Origin: Mercurialis annua
Lineage: Eukaryota > Streptophyta > Magnoliopsida > Malpighiales > Euphorbiaceae
Direction of reading: 5' to 3'
Assembly (NCBI RefSeq): GCF_937616625.2
Contig: NC_065570.1
Span: 70,211,665-70,275,664 of the forward strand
Length of the DNA stretch: 64,000 nucleotides
Below the pieces are notes generated by a model. It made no database searches. It was not told where the DNA came from and saw only the letters and a program-made list of their open reading frames with translations. The first letter of the stretch is position 1. Every line of letters starts with the position of its first letter. Positions 11,303 to 24,668 of the stretch are shown here, in pieces. The position numbers and the translations under genes are program-made.

Positions 11303-14300
11303 TTACAGCCCTGCTTCAGGATGCCACTTTATGCTGCATCCAATACTTTTGGCAAAAAGGAACAATTACATAGAGCATTAATCATAACAGGCTGAAACTT
11401 TAAAACATCTTATGCAGGAAAGGATCACAAATGCAGACTACCTTGGTTTCTGAACTGGTGAGACTGGCTGGCTACTAAGAACGCAATCTATTGCCAGACT
11501 TAAGTCCCTAAAAACAGAAGTGCTTAAGCAAATTAATAAGTGCCCACTGTACACATGCATGAATAAATCCTCACATTTATTATTTGAAATTTACTTCAAA
11601 GGAAATTCAAAACCAAAGCTACCAACCTGCCTGTGACAGGAACATTATTACTGGGTCGGGAATCATCAAACTGGCCATGATACACCAGCTCAAATGGCCT
11701 CCGACCATCCTGAAATATTAAAGCAAGTTAGCACCAAAAATAAAAAAGTTGAATCAAATATTTCGCTAACTGCGTTTTCTGTAACATGGTTTATATAACT
11801 GAACTCTTAATTCTATAAGTGAAAAGTACAGTGAGGAAGGGCAAAATACACTAAAATGGTGTTTCCTGCTTGAAGGCCTAAATGAAGTACTTAAAAATGT
11901 CATGAGCACCTTTTTAAACAAGAAAAACTCTGGCGTGCAAACTGCTCCAAAATTTTGAGCAACTTCTTGTGACTGCAATTGAGCAACATTAAGTTATTAA
12001 CTAGTTAAAGACATACAAATCTTAGAAGGCAATGAGTTTTGGAACAAAGAGTTGTATTATCATGTTCAATGTAGGATCATGATACCATAATCCCTAAAAA
12101 AATATTAGGATAATAAGCAAAGAATTTACTTTTTGCAGATAAATCAATTTTTAGATTGTTCATACTCTCAAGATAGATCAGGATAAGATAAAAATAGCGA
12201 GTGTATCCTTCATAAAATGTCAATATGTTTCAGCTGGATTAAGGGGCTCTGAAAGTGAAGTCATGAATTTCAATTTCAGTTATTTACACAGACATTTTTG
12301 AACTTTCCAGATTAAAGCCTACCACAGTGAACAAAAAAACGGGTGTTTATCATAATTTATTATTCACTTCTATACTTGTTTAGATTTGCCACCACTTGGT
12401 CCACTCCAGGCACTCTCAGAACCAAATTTGAGGTAAATATTGAAATATCAGTAGGAAAAATTAATATTCTATCAGAGACATAGAACTGAAACGGTAGAAT
12501 GTAGCTCAACTTCCAACCCTCCAGGGTCCTAGCCTATCATCTTGCCCTTACTTAGCAGCTTGATGGCAGCTATCTTACTCTGTTTTGAAAGGGAAGTAAT
12601 TTGCAAAGTTGTTTCTCCTTATACGAAAAAAGGAAGATTACATTCTAAAATTAGAACTGGCTATTATGGCTTTCAATCTCGAAGAAAAGGTCTGTTGCAT
12701 TTTTTAGAGTATTATCTAGCATGGAATTATTACTTACTTTTTTCTCTAAAAAGGAAATTGCTTATGTCAAACAATTTCGAATAAAATTTCTTCTACCAAT
12801 GAGATTACCAAATCAGAAACTAAATTTGATACAGTTCTTTAGTTGTCTTCTTCTCTCTTTTGACTTCACCTTTTGGAAACATAGTGGAGTTGTATTAAAA
12901 GAGAGAAGCTTGGGGGAAAAGAAAATTTAATCTGAAGGCTCAGTTTGAATATTTTACTAGCATACCTCATCATATAGGTAAGGAAATGGGTACTTAAATA
13001 ATTTGGCATCTTCTGCCATGAACTGTGGTCCATCCTGTGAAGAACATTTCCAGTTTGCACAAATCATACAATGGCTTCAAAACAGCTCTAATGTCAAACA
13101 ATGGAGTCATTAGAACCTGAGGGTGAGTAGCCACAGAATTTGAAGAAATGGCAACAACTGCAAGTCCTTTCTGCAGCATAGCACAAAAAGTTTAGATATG
13201 TTAATTCTAAATACAGTTTTTAAGTTATTGAAATTCCAACAAGATAATGAAGAAGCTCATGAGAAGGAAATGGATTTACCTACCTTCATATAAAAATTTG
13301 AAAGCTTGACTAGAACCTTCTTCAAGTGTATAACAAACGGACAGTGATTGCAAATAAACAAAACCTGCACCAACACAACCTTATCAGAAATCAAGCATCT
13401 ACAATTTGTCTTACCATGTGGCAATATCAGAAAGTTATGCCTACACATTAAATATGCATTAACTCTAAATTCATCAAAGATTTTCATCAGGTAGAACTTC
13501 AAAGTTTTATTTCACTTGACGGTTCAAGTCTTAAAACTTCCTTCACTGCTCATTATATCAGGTAAATTAAAATTTATTTCCTCTTTTGACAAGTTACCAT
13601 ATACAGTTAATTTTAAAGTGGGCAGTCAGGAGGTCAATTTAGAATTAACCTTTCTGCTACTCATTCATCTCAATCAGGCTAACGAGTAGTGACTATATAG
13701 TATTCAGTAGCTCCCTTCTTAAACTGGACAATTATGAAGGCAAGCAAAAAAGCCAAATAATATGCTGTTTAATCTTGGGCAGATAGAAATTCAAAAACTA
13801 TATTCTTGACAGGATTAGAGAACTTCAGAATAATTGATATTACATATCTCAATATGTTGGACACCCTACATATGAGGGATTGAACTTTCTAATGGATATA
13901 AAAAGTGGTTGAGATTATTCATTCATCCTTCGCATGTACCTATGGTTGAGATTATGTTTCCTAGGAGCATAATGGATCCTAGGAATATTCTACCTATGTT
14001 TGAATTACTGGACAAGTGCGGATACAAGATAATCATTTGCAGCCCTAAGCTCTAGGCAATCATCACCACTTTTTACTCTGAATACATATGAGAAGAAAAA
14101 GATTTTGAAGTGTCAATATTCTTACATGGTTGTGGCTTTGTACCAGAAGGTCCAGATCTTGACTAGAAAATACATCAAAATGCCGTGCCTAAGATTGAAC
14201 TCAAGAAGACTGGGAAAGAGTGCTCAAATTAGCTACAAGAAATTGTTGAGATGGAAATGAAACAGACAGTTTTACGTGAACATGAAAATTCCACTGACTT

Positions 14301-15688
14301 GCAAGGAAAGCTCCAAAAAAGGGTGATTAGTTCGGCTATGATGTAAATTAATGAATGTTCAGTTCTTACAAAATAAGAAACAACAGGCAAGAATATCCAT
14401 ATAAAAGGAGAATGAAAGATATGATTATCTAATTCAACCCAGCAAGACAAGAATAATTTGAGAGAAGTTCCTCTTCTAATATTTAGACGGACTGAAGTTC
14501 CTATTAAGACCATTGAGCCATTTCACTAAGTGCTTTTTTAAGGAGAGAAAAAAAGGTCACTACAGTAACAAATATTACCACCTGCAAATTTTGGAATGAC
14601 ACTTCAATATCACAACATTATGGCTATGACCGCAATCTAACACCCTCACCAGCTAAAAATTACAAGCCCTTTCAAATTTTATTAAGTATTTGATTAACTC
14701 GAATAAATGAAAATGACAATGTCCATCAGAGACATCAACAGATAAAACTTTTGACCACATTAGTGCACATTCATATTTATAGACCAACAAAAAGGGCATA
14801 TCTAGTTCTGCTGCAAAGGCAGGACAGAGAAAGCAACCCACACAAAAGTATCGCATGCTTCCTTCAATGTTGTGTCCTTTAAACCAAAACTCTGAGACTG
14901 ATCCTCTCCCTCGGACTTCATTATAACCCAATATGATCGATAGGTGATAACCTTATATGTACATTTTACATCCAATAAAAATCACTAGCTGGGTTTAAAC
15001 TTAAACACATTTAACCGCACAATAGCTTAGCTAATAGGCTCATTGGTATTCACTATAAAATGATGTTTCACAAGAGCTTGCAAAAATCCAACACTAAACC
15101 GTCAAGCCACGAGTAAAGCAAAAGCACAAAAAAATAATTAAAAACAAAAAAACAAAAGAAGAAAATAAGTACAAAATTTGGCCATTTAAAAACCAAAATC
15201 AAACACCACCACCAAAAAAGCATAAACGTTTTATTTATAAACTAATCAAACAAGTAAGAAGATAAAGGAATAACTGACCAGTAAAGCAGGATGCGACTCA
15301 AAATCTTCAAGTTCCCATATTTTCCCAGTTAAAGGCTCTGGCAACTATATTTATAATTCACAACAGAAACACCAGCCAAACTCACAGATCAATAACAAAT
15401 TAACAAAACAATTTCAAAGAATCATCAACAAAAACGTGAACTAACCTGGAAATTAGGAGCTCTAAAGCCTAGAGAGACACCATTAGACTCAGTTCTAGCA
15501 GCTCTAACTACAAGCTTTCTAGCAGCTACATTTTTGTTCTTTCTGCATCCGGGTTGCGGAGGATTGAAACCCGTGTTCGAGGATAACCATGCTGTACTGG
15601 GTTTTGGTAACGCGCGTTGTAGAGGCAGTAAACGTGCGCCTCTTGCTAAGCCCGTAGCTACATTCGTGCTCAGAGCAGTGGCAGCCAT
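11303..15688 (-). CDS. Plastid-targeted peroxiredoxin-like / thioredoxin-fold protein
   Basis: Nine exons on the minus strand: 15446-15688, 15279-15344, 13284-13364, 13117-13170, 12966-13034, 11910-11972, 11627-11709, 11442-11507 and 11303-11345. All introns are GT-AG and the joined product is 255 residues. The first 65 or so residues are rich in Ala, Arg and Ser with no acidic run, typical of a chloroplast transit peptide. The mature part has GFRAPNFQLPEPLTGK, then ICNHCPFVIHLKK with a CxxC pair (Cys108, Cys111), AVVAISSNS, DGPQFMAEDA, FGAVCTPEFFL and a C-terminal GCSIKWHPE. This matches the AhpC/TSA-related PRX_like1 group (thioredoxin fold), known in plants and bacteria but with no settled substrate. 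A thiol redox role in the plastid is inferred. Intron 2 is long (about 1.9 kb) and non-coding. The small exons make it easy to miss. Confidence 0.92.
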
Positions 15689-16380
15689 TCTTTGTTTAGA
15701 AATCAGAAATAAAATGCTGTCTGGGTCTCAACTCTCAACTAAAATATGAGTCTAAAATCTCGGCCTCGCTTCACTGGGCTAGGTCATCAACAATATTCAG
15801 CTTTAACGGGCCCAATGAATTGGGATTTCTCTATGGTATTAGGCTTTTACTTTAAAGCACGAGTTGCGAGAAAGATAGATTTTCGGATGTATATGCAGTA
15901 AACGCTCTAATAGTTTATATTTAATAAATTAATAATTTTAATAATTAATATAAAATTGAGGGAACCAATTACGTTCCACGTTGGATAATTAATAATTCTA
16001 TTATTTAATAATTAATAAAATTTAAAATATATTCTATATGAATATTAATTATTAGAGAGTTTTTTTTAAAGATATATATTATATATGAAATATAAAAATG
16101 TTATCCAACACTTAATTTAATTATTTACTAAAATAAAAGACTTCTCATATATCTAGTACAAAAAAATATTAAAAATTATTTTACTTTATGAATATAGTTT
16201 TTTGATAATTATTTTTTAGTTTAATATAAAATTAATATTTTTTAAACTGAATAAAAAATTATTTTTTCGGATTGAGTGATTGTGAAGTGTGTTTAGTTGG
16301 CTTTTATATAATATAATACTAATATTACGGGTGAAAATGCTTTAAAATATATTAAGATAATGTTAAATAAATTCAAAAAT

Positions 16381-16640
16381 TATACTTTTTCCCAATTTAA
16401 TCACGAACTTTAAACGCCTCAATTGTATGCAGGAAGTTGCATTTTTTTTTCTCAATTCGATACATATTCTAATGTGACACTCATTTATTGGTATAGTTTT
16501 ACTGAGGTGGACACTATTTTTGTCCGCCATGTCAACATATTATGATCTTATGCATCGAATTGAGAAAAAAATGAAAATTCTTTCATACAATTAGGACATT
16601 TCAAAATTCGTGATTAAATTGAGAAAATATGTATATTTTA
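16381..16640. repeat. Foldback MITE
   Basis: The left arm (CAATTTAATCACGAACTTT, near 16395) is mirrored on the right (AAATTCGTGATTAAATTG, near 16604-16622). The pairing extends inwards through AATTGTATG/CATACAATT and TTTCTCAATTCGAT/ATCGAATTGAGAAA. No superfamily can be given without a clear target duplication. Confidence 0.55.
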
Positions 16641-17149
16641 TAGTTTTAATAGTTTTTAATACAAAATTCAATAAATTAATAATTTTAATAATTAATAAAA
16701 TTTTAATTTACCGTATATATTAATTATTAGAGAATCGACTGTATATATATATTTAAAAGAAGATTGAGAAAATTGATTAATAGCCAAATATCACTTTCTC
16801 GGCAATGCTAAACTAGATATCAATGACTAATCGTAATAATCCATAAACAGATTAAAGAAACATAGCAGGTGTCTCTTTGCATGGGATTGGATACTTTGAG
16901 GATCCCTCGTTATTTTAGAATCAATTGCATTCACACCTTTCTACGTTTGTTTTTAGTCTCCTAATCTATTTGTTGAAAAAAGTTTATATATAAAATTATT
17001 TAATCTCACTGTATTATTAGATGATATTGTATTTAATAATATAAAAGTAATAGTTGATTTTATATATGAATTATACGGTAAATAAAATCTATTCATAGCT
17101 TAACTTTAACCCCATAACTACAACTGTTTTTGTTTTTCTTTTATCAGCA

Positions 17150-17400
17150 AAACTTATAATTTCGTCGCTAAGGGTTTTGCGACGAATTAATTCCGTCGCC
17201 CCTTGCATCGCCTCAAAGAGTTCGCCTATTTGAAATGGCAACCATTTTGATAATTAATCTCCTCTGGGATAACAATTCGTCGCTATTTATAGATGGCGGA
17301 CACTATTTCATCGCTGAAAATTGCCACTTTTGTCGCTATTATACAAACTAACAGAGACCAAAAATTACATTTCGTCGCCAATGCTAAAATTACAGGGAAA
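17150..17400. repeat. TTCGTCGC-rich transposon remnant
   Basis: The motif TTCGTCGC and close variants (CCGTCGCC, GCGACGAA) recurs several times in 250 bases, in both orientations. Clustered short subterminal motifs of this kind are typical of the ends of CACTA-like and related DNA transposons. No terminal inverted repeat pair was found, so this is a remnant at most. Confidence 0.35.
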
Positions 17401-18189
17401 AAAATTAATAGCATTTTGTACGCAAATTTGAACAGCAATCCCCCATTATTTTATAATGAATTATAATAAAAAGAATAACTTTACAAAAATATTTGTATCA
17501 ATTAAACTTGTAAACTCTAGTGCTAATAAATCCTGCATGTATGCCACAACTGTCACTGACTTGGTCTCTAACACTGTTTCCAGAAAATGATCGGTCTCGT
17601 GTACATTATCTAAGATACAATAAAATTCCAAAACTTGTAAACTCTTACCAGAAGAGTAGGAGCCTCAACCTATTAGCACATTATCTAAAGATATAATAAA
17701 ATTGTTAATAGATGTTAATAGTGACAATATATTATTAAAAGACGACTAGAAAAAAGAACGATGCAAACGTTAATATCGACTACTCATTAGTATAAATTCC
17801 AAAACACTGCCAAGTAGATGTTGTCTCCAGATTTTGAGATGAACTTACAGTGAAGGAACATACTATGAAATTTGCCAAATCCATCATATAGATTCACTAT
17901 TTAATAAAATAATAGGATTGTATAACAAATTCATCTGTGTATATTTTGTGCAACTTCAAGATTGCAAAAACAATGTCTAAATCCATTAACATTAATTTTA
18001 AATAAATAAATCTAACTTTTGTTGATTACATATTAGGTTGATTTCTATTAATATTGGTTAAGTGAGATATAATTAATATCATCATTGTTTCTAATTTTTT
18101 TACTGGAAATAAGAATTAAAAAGAAAGAAGGAAGTTTTGATTTGAAGTGTATATAATTTTACCAATTAAATATAACTCAAATAGTATAA

Positions 18190-18290
18190 ACGTTAAGCAG
18201 CAAACTAGTAGGTCGTGAATTCAAATTCTCCCACAACTCCATAACACTCCCCCTTCCCAATCATTAAAAAAAGTGTATCTAATTTTGTGG
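18190..18290 (+). repeat. SINE-like remnant
   Basis: An A-box-like TTAAGCAGCAAACTAG and B-box-like GGTCGTGAATTCAAATTC occur about 30 bases apart, followed by a C-rich then A-rich stretch. The sequence differs from the clearer SINE pair in this window. It is weak evidence for another tRNA-derived element. Confidence 0.25.
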
Positions 18291-19127
18291 CACAATATGT
18301 TATCTAGATAGTCTACGATTTTTTATTTTATTTTTAACGAATATATAATATTTGAATTTAAAATTTAGAGATTCAAAAAAACTTATGCACACTAATTAAT
18401 ATACCTTGCTTTCTAAATAAAAATAAGTATTTAATATAACTGTTGTTGTTTGTTTAATAAGCCGATGAGTGTTTATACCATTAAAATATTTAATAGTAGA
18501 AATTAAATAAACATCAAAACTTTTAATATTATGAATATGTTATTAATTTATTGTCCAAATGACGTGATACAACTGTCAGAGATGAAGTTAGGATAAGGTC
18601 AGGCTGTATTGAGCCCTACCTCAAACTTCTCTTAAAAAATTGTCTTTAAAATAATTTAATTTATTTATTTATTTTATAAAAATGCTCTACTAATTCAAAT
18701 TTAATAAAAATGTATTTTTAGTGTATATTCTTTTATTAATATAATATATTAATATCTTTAATTAAATTATGTGCTAGCTTAAATTACGGTCTAACTTTGT
18801 TAGTGAGAACCGTTGATCGAATAATCACTCAATAAGAATCACAATAAGAATAAAGACAAACAGCATCTTCTAATGTTAAGTTAGTGATTATATAAAATGA
18901 TAGGGTTTGACTCGTTCTATATGATATCATTTCTTTGTATACTATATTCACTATAAACAATAGAGAAAATGAGGTCAAGAGTTATTGAGTACTTAATTTA
19001 AACTTAATTTGTTGTATTTTAACATATTAATTAGGTTATTTAAGGACACCATCGTAACTAATGTCATGCATGACCTGTCACATATATTATATACATTATG
19101 ATTCACGAAATATATATAAAGAGAAAT

Positions 19128-19560
19128 TCTTTAAGGTGACACTATTTTCATAGCAGAAACTACTAAGGTCAGAATAAAAAAAAAATCATTTTGACTTAAC
19201 TATCCTTCTTTAATTTAAGTCTATCTTTTTTCCTTTATTTTATTTTTCTTTCAAAAATATTCCAACTACAGTAATTTAAATAGAAAAAACCCCTAAAACA
19301 ATACATTTAACTAATGATAATTCTCTTTCTATCTATTCATAATACAAATTTACTTTCTATTCTTTTAATAATTTAAAATATTTTATTGAATTATTTAAAA
19401 TATTTTTTTTTCTTTTTAAGTTAGTTGGGATATTTTTGAAAGATAAAATAGAATAAAAGAAAAGAGGTTAGACAAATTAAGAAAAGATAGTTTTGTCGGA
19501 ATGAAAGAATTTACTCCGACTCTAGTAATTTCTACTCTGGAAAAAGCGCCACCCATTTTT
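19128..19560. repeat. Foldback MITE with ~150-bp inverted repeats
   Basis: The left arm reads GCAGAAACTACTAAGGTCAG (19153 onwards). The right arm, read on the other strand, gives GTAGAAATTACTAGAGTCGG near 19520. Pairing continues through the CTATC, TTAATTTAAGTCTA and TTTCAAAAATATTCCAACTA blocks towards the centre. The two ends are diverged, so the insertion is not recent. Confidence 0.6.
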
Positions 19561-19818
19561 TAATCTAGTTAGCTTGAAAATATAATTTGTTTTACATTTA
19601 TTCTAATAATGGACTAATTAATATGGTATATACAAAATGGTACATTTTAAATGATTAAAAAAAGCTCAAGATCTCTCTTATTTTCTACAAAAAAACAAAT
19701 TCTTATTTATATCAAAAAAATTATAGATTTCTCTCACAAAACAGTACTCCTATTACTTTTAAATTATGAAGAAGATTCATATAAAAGTTGTTCTTGATAG
19801 AACTAGTCATCTAGATAT

Positions 19819-20415
19819 CACTACAAGAAAAAAGCTCATTAGCGATCGGAAAACCGGTCCCTAAGAACATAAATTCAGTCGCTATTAGCTATTAGCGACC
19901 AAAATATTCCGGTCGCCAGTGGACGCTATAAGCCTCGGCCCTAATTAGGGATTTCGCCTCATCTGTCCTTCTCCAATTTCTAAGAGTTGGAGTAATTAGG
20001 TTAGATTAGGAAGATTGGGTTTGAGTTGATGGCTGGCGATTTTATGAAAAACTGAGATGGGAGGAAGATTGGGTTAGAGTTTGAATTAACTGATGACTAG
20101 AGCGAGATTTTTGAAATTCGGAGCGAGAATTTTGAGAGTTGGAGCGAGATGTGAGAGTTGGAGGGAAATTTTTGCCGAAGCAAAAAATTATTTTGCCTAA
20201 AAAGAAAAGGGCGCAATGATTCCCGCCGCATTATTTTCAGTTTGCGACCGGAATTATTTTTTAAGGGAAAGGAAATAATTACGGTCTTCAAATTTTAATT
20301 TTCATATGAAATTAAACGACCGGATATATTTCCGGTCGCTACTAGTGACTTACTGCGACCGAAAATTTTGCCTTTCGCAAAAATTTGGTCGTTAATGAAC
20401 GTTTTTCTTGTAGTG
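19819..20415. mobile_element. Non-autonomous CACTA (En/Spm) element
   Basis: The element starts CACTACAAGAAAAAAG at 19819 and ends with the complement, TTTTTCTTGTAGTG, at 20415. The inverted repeat carries on for some 25 bases (GCTCATTAGCGA against GTTCATTAACGA). Subterminal GCGACC/GGTCGC motifs recur inside (near 19890, 19910, 20330 and 20355). With a length of 597 bases and no transposase frame, it is a non-autonomous copy. The flanking triplets (TAT and GTT) do not match, so the usual 3-bp duplication has decayed or the ends are off by a few bases. Confidence 0.85.
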
Positions 20416-22498
20416 GTTGTCAAATATATATTATGTTAAGTACTTTACCAGTAAGGTTAAAAGTAAAATAAATATAAATACGTTAAATTTTTTTTAATAT
20501 TTTTTTGATATTTTTTTTGGATTATTATTTGTTTGTCGTTCATTTTTTTAGTTGTGCTATTAATGTCGCTTTACGTATTTCACACGTAGTTCGTAATGTG
20601 ACATCGATTTATATTATATAATTCATTAACAAATTTCAAAATTCGTGTTATAATTTGCAACCCTATAGTTTAGTTGTTCTAATTTATCAAAAAAATAAAA
20701 ACCGGTAACTGACATTGATAAATTTCAAAATTCGCGTGTTGTAATTGCAAATCACGTTAAAGTTCGTGATTTAATTTATTATTAATTCTATATAGTATTC
20801 ATAAATTTTAAATATAAACTTATAAACCAAGTAAAATTTCAAAACAGAATATAATTTTAGATATTGATTTCGATCTAATTAAATCTAACACGTATTATTT
20901 CCAAGTTATACAAAGTTTGTGTATAACATTGACTTTACATATATATTTACCAGCAAAATCTTGGTAATATCAGCCATGTGATAATTCAGGTAATGCGCAG
21001 TTTAAATCCTAATTTGGTTTTATTTAAGGTAAACTGTCTCCAGATTGATTACAAAATAAAGATTACATTTATTGTAATAAAACAATTTAAAAAAAGGCTA
21101 CCGTCAATGGTAATAGTAAATTACTGACGGCGGCCGAAGAGGAAATAGAAAAAAAATTCCGACGGCGCGTCGCTTTGGGTGAAATTAAATTATATTTTAA
21201 TTTTTTTTGCTATAAGATATATAATTGAAATATATTACATTGAATATAATTATTTTATTAAATCTTGCCAAATATTTAGTTTATTTTAAATTAAATTACT
21301 TAACTTTTTATTATAAATTAATTTTTTTAATTTACCATAGTTAAATTTAATGATTAAACTAAAAAAGTCATATTTAATAACTTATAAACATTTTTTATAG
21401 TGTAACTCTTCAAATTTTATAGCCATAAAACTTCTAAAATTATGTTAATTAAAATTTTAAAATACAGTTTATTTCATAATTTATCAATATTAATAATAAG
21501 TCAAAACTCTTAAAAATTTATAACTTATAAAATAAATAAAACTCTTTAAATTTCATAATTATCACCTTTTATTATAACTAGTGATATTTTTAAAGGATCA
21601 TTTCTAAACTATCTTACATTTAGAAAGTAATTACAGTGATTTTGGACATGTTTGCCTAATTTTTTCCGCTACCATATTTAGCAAAATAATCTCAAACATG
21701 ATATTTTTTTAATTAGGGCTTCATTCTCGTTTTCTATCATTTTCTTTCACACACAACCGTCTCTCTCATTTTCTTTTCTCATTCCTCTCAAATCTCTCTC
21801 TTCCTCTCAAATCTACAAATACCAAAAACCACCGCCTCTCATATCTACGAGAACAACATTCATCGTTATCGTCTTTTGTTAATGTTCTCATCGTCATCGT
21901 ATTTTTCCGGTGGATATCGCTGTCTTCTTTTTTCCGCCTTTTAATTTTTTTGTGATTGTTTAGATTTTTTGTACACATGTTATTTTAGATTTCATTTTCA
22001 CATAATTGTTATATTCTTCATATATATCTATCATTATTTTAAATCTCATGTTACTATCTTATATTCTAATTTATTTTGATGTTACAGATTTTGAACACAA
22101 CGAATTAATTTATGGTTCTTTTAGAAAAAATACATTATAAATGTAATAAGTGTTGGTGTATTTACTAAAAAAAGTCATAAAAATTACCATAAAAACACCA
22201 CAAAAAATACCAAAAAATCGATAAAAGAAAGACATTAAACAAAAAAATTTAAAAAAATATTTTTAAAATTAAAAATTAAATAAGGTTATTTTGGTAAAGA
22301 AAAAAGATATGAAATAAAAAAAAGGGTCTAAAAATCATATAGTGCGGTAATTAAGTTGCAAAAGATAGTATCATAAACAAATTTCTCTATTTTTAATTGA
22401 TGTAGTTAGAATATTAAAAATTTAATGAAACTGATAACTCTTTTTGTGATATATTCTCTTTTAGTTACATAACATACAACTAAAGTCATTTACCTTTA

Positions 22499-22729
22499 AT
22501 CCTAAAGCGTAGATGAATTGGTAACGTGCTCTCTTGGTTTAAGTGAGGTTGCGATTTCGAACCATATTCATGTATGCAGCCGTTTAAAACTTCGGGTCAG
22601 AGCTGTATCATCCGCCAAAAATCTATCCGGCACGAGTGAGATTAGTTTGAATATGAAAGGTTTAAAAATGTTAGTTTTATAATGGGAACACATTCGAAAC
22701 ATCTCATGATCATTGCCAAAAAAAAAAGC
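22499..22729 (+). mobile_element. tRNA-derived SINE (family shared with 27259-27479)
   Basis: A 231-base retroposon has an A-box-like start (GTAGATGAATTGG), a B-box-like GATTTCGAACC near 22552 and a poly-A tail ending at 22729. It is flanked by a perfect 12-base duplication, CATTTACCTTTA, at 22487-22498 and 22730-22741. It shares long stretches with the copy inside the GLTP intron, for example TATGCAGCCGTTTAAAACTT. Confidence 0.85.
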
Positions 22730-23000
22730 CATTTACCTTTATCTGAAACATCACGATATTTATCAACTAAATTTAGAAGAATATGTTTTTGGGATCATCA
22801 AATGTTGATACTGCCATATCAATTTTTAGATTAAATTAGTAAGGAGCACATTAAGTTGTTTAATACGTAAAACTTTATAAAGAAATTGTACTATAAACTT
22901 TATTATTTTATTGGATAATTATGATAATTAAATTCTTAAGAGCTTGTTTAATTTTACTTTTTATTGGAATATTATAAAATTGTTAAATAAGATAATTGGT

Positions 23001-23206
23001 AGGGGCGGAACTAGGAAGAGCGTGTGGTGGGTAGTTGCCCATCTTATAATTCTATATTTCTTTAATAAATATTAATATGTAATTAAATACTATAGTTTTT
23101 ACACTTTAAAATATAATGTTTGCCTACCTTAATTTTTTTATTTTACCAATTCTATTCATTTTGTACAATTTTGTTCATTCTATAAACGAAGTCTAAGTCC
23201 GCCATT
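23001..23206. mobile_element. Small hAT-like MITE
   Basis: A 206-base element begins AGGGGCGGAACTAGG and ends with the partial complement CTAAGTCCGCCATT. It is flanked by near-identical direct repeats, GATAATTGGT (22991-23000) and GATGATTGGT (23207-23216). An 8-bp duplication and GGCGGA-type ends point to the hAT superfamily. Nothing inside is coding. Confidence 0.6.
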
Positions 23207-24304
23207 GATGATTGGTGTGTATCGAAGGAAAATGGAGGAAATTTAGGAGATTGTTTATGCATTAATTAGAGAAGGTTATTAGAAGCATCTCTTATAATGT
23301 AAGAACTTATCAAGATAAGCATGTCAACTAATGTAAGCACATATCAAGTTCAAGATAGGGCGGTGTGATTCATCCCAACATGTATGGGTTATGACTGCAT
23401 AACTACCAACCAATAATGTTAATAGTTTAGTACTACTTTCTTTAATAAGTCTTCTATAATTCTTCTATATTTCCTCTATATACTATAATTTGTAGTCTTT
23501 AAAGACATTAGGGATGATCAAACGAATTTGAAACATTAGATAATAATCATATTAATTTGAAATATTACGGTGGTAATTTAATTTCAGCTAATTGAAATCC
23601 TCTCTAAAAACTAAATAGGGAATAATTTAGCTATTTTTCATATTAAATTAGCAATATTTTGCCAAAAATTAAATAGATAAATTACATTATGATACAATTC
23701 TATCCTAATTAATACTCTAATTATAATATAATGATTAATTAAATATTAATTAATTAATGACTATAAACTTTTTATTTAATAATAAATTATAAAGGATTAT
23801 TCGGTAAATTTATTTCTCCTCCTTCCATCCGTGCTTTTATATATGGTATATATATCTAATAAGAACAAATTTATTAATGAATGATGGAAATTGACTTTTG
23901 GCGGAGACCTGCAAGATAAAATACAGTTTGTAAATGGTGATAGATTGATAGTTTTTCAATTCAATTGAGAGAAAATTTAATTTTAGTTTTTTGATATTTC
24001 TCTTGGCATTTATAACCACAGCTTCCGGTATCTCTCTTGGCATTTGTAACAATAGCTTCCCTCCACTATAAGTGAGGCTATGAATATAATTGCGTGACGG
24101 TCCCACGATCCAAAAAAATTCATATTTTAAACTTTTATATAGAAATAGAATGCGAAATCGTACATACAGTAACACAATATCATATTTGCGGAGATGAATT
24201 TCATTAAAACTAGACGTCCTTTGTTGACAAAGAAAATTGTATTTATAAGTGTTGTTTAATCAAAGCACAATAACATATAAAAAAATTGAGCAAATTACGT
24301 TGAG

Positions 24305-24668
24305 GTCTCTGAAATATATCATAATTAATAGTTTGATATCTTTTATTTTAAAAGTTTATTTAATAGTTTTTCAGTTTTTTCTGTTAACAGAGAAACCCTT
24401 CCGTTAATTTGAGGGATTAAACCGTTTAACGGAACTCAAACTGAAGTACCAAATCGTTTAAAAGTGAGGTACCAAACTGTTTAATAAAATTAAAAGTGAA
24501 AGACCAAATTGTTCACGAAATTAAAAGTGAGGTATTAAATAGTTTTAAAATAAATGTCAAAATAACGGAGGAGTCCAATAGTTAACAGAATTGAAACTGA
24601 GAGATCATTAAGTATACTTTTAAAATAAAAGATAGTAAACTGTTAATTATAATATACTTAAAATTTCA
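24305..24668. repeat. Inverted-repeat element
   Basis: The left arm (ATAATTAATAGTTTGATATC, then TTTTATTTTAAAAG) is mirrored by the right arm near 24620-24655 (CTTTTAAAATAAAAGATAG, then CTGTTAATTATAATATA). In the middle, short phrases such as GAGGTACCAAACTG and GAGGTATTAAATAG recur about every 40 bases. It looks like an old MITE. Confidence 0.45.

Noticed and set aside
14229..14931. Minus-strand frames of 94 and 92 codons
   Set aside because: They lie within the long intron 2 of the peroxiredoxin-like gene and match nothing I recognise.
20097..20291. 64-codon frame inside the CACTA element
   Set aside because: It is a repeat-like translation of a TIR element interior, with no transposase features.
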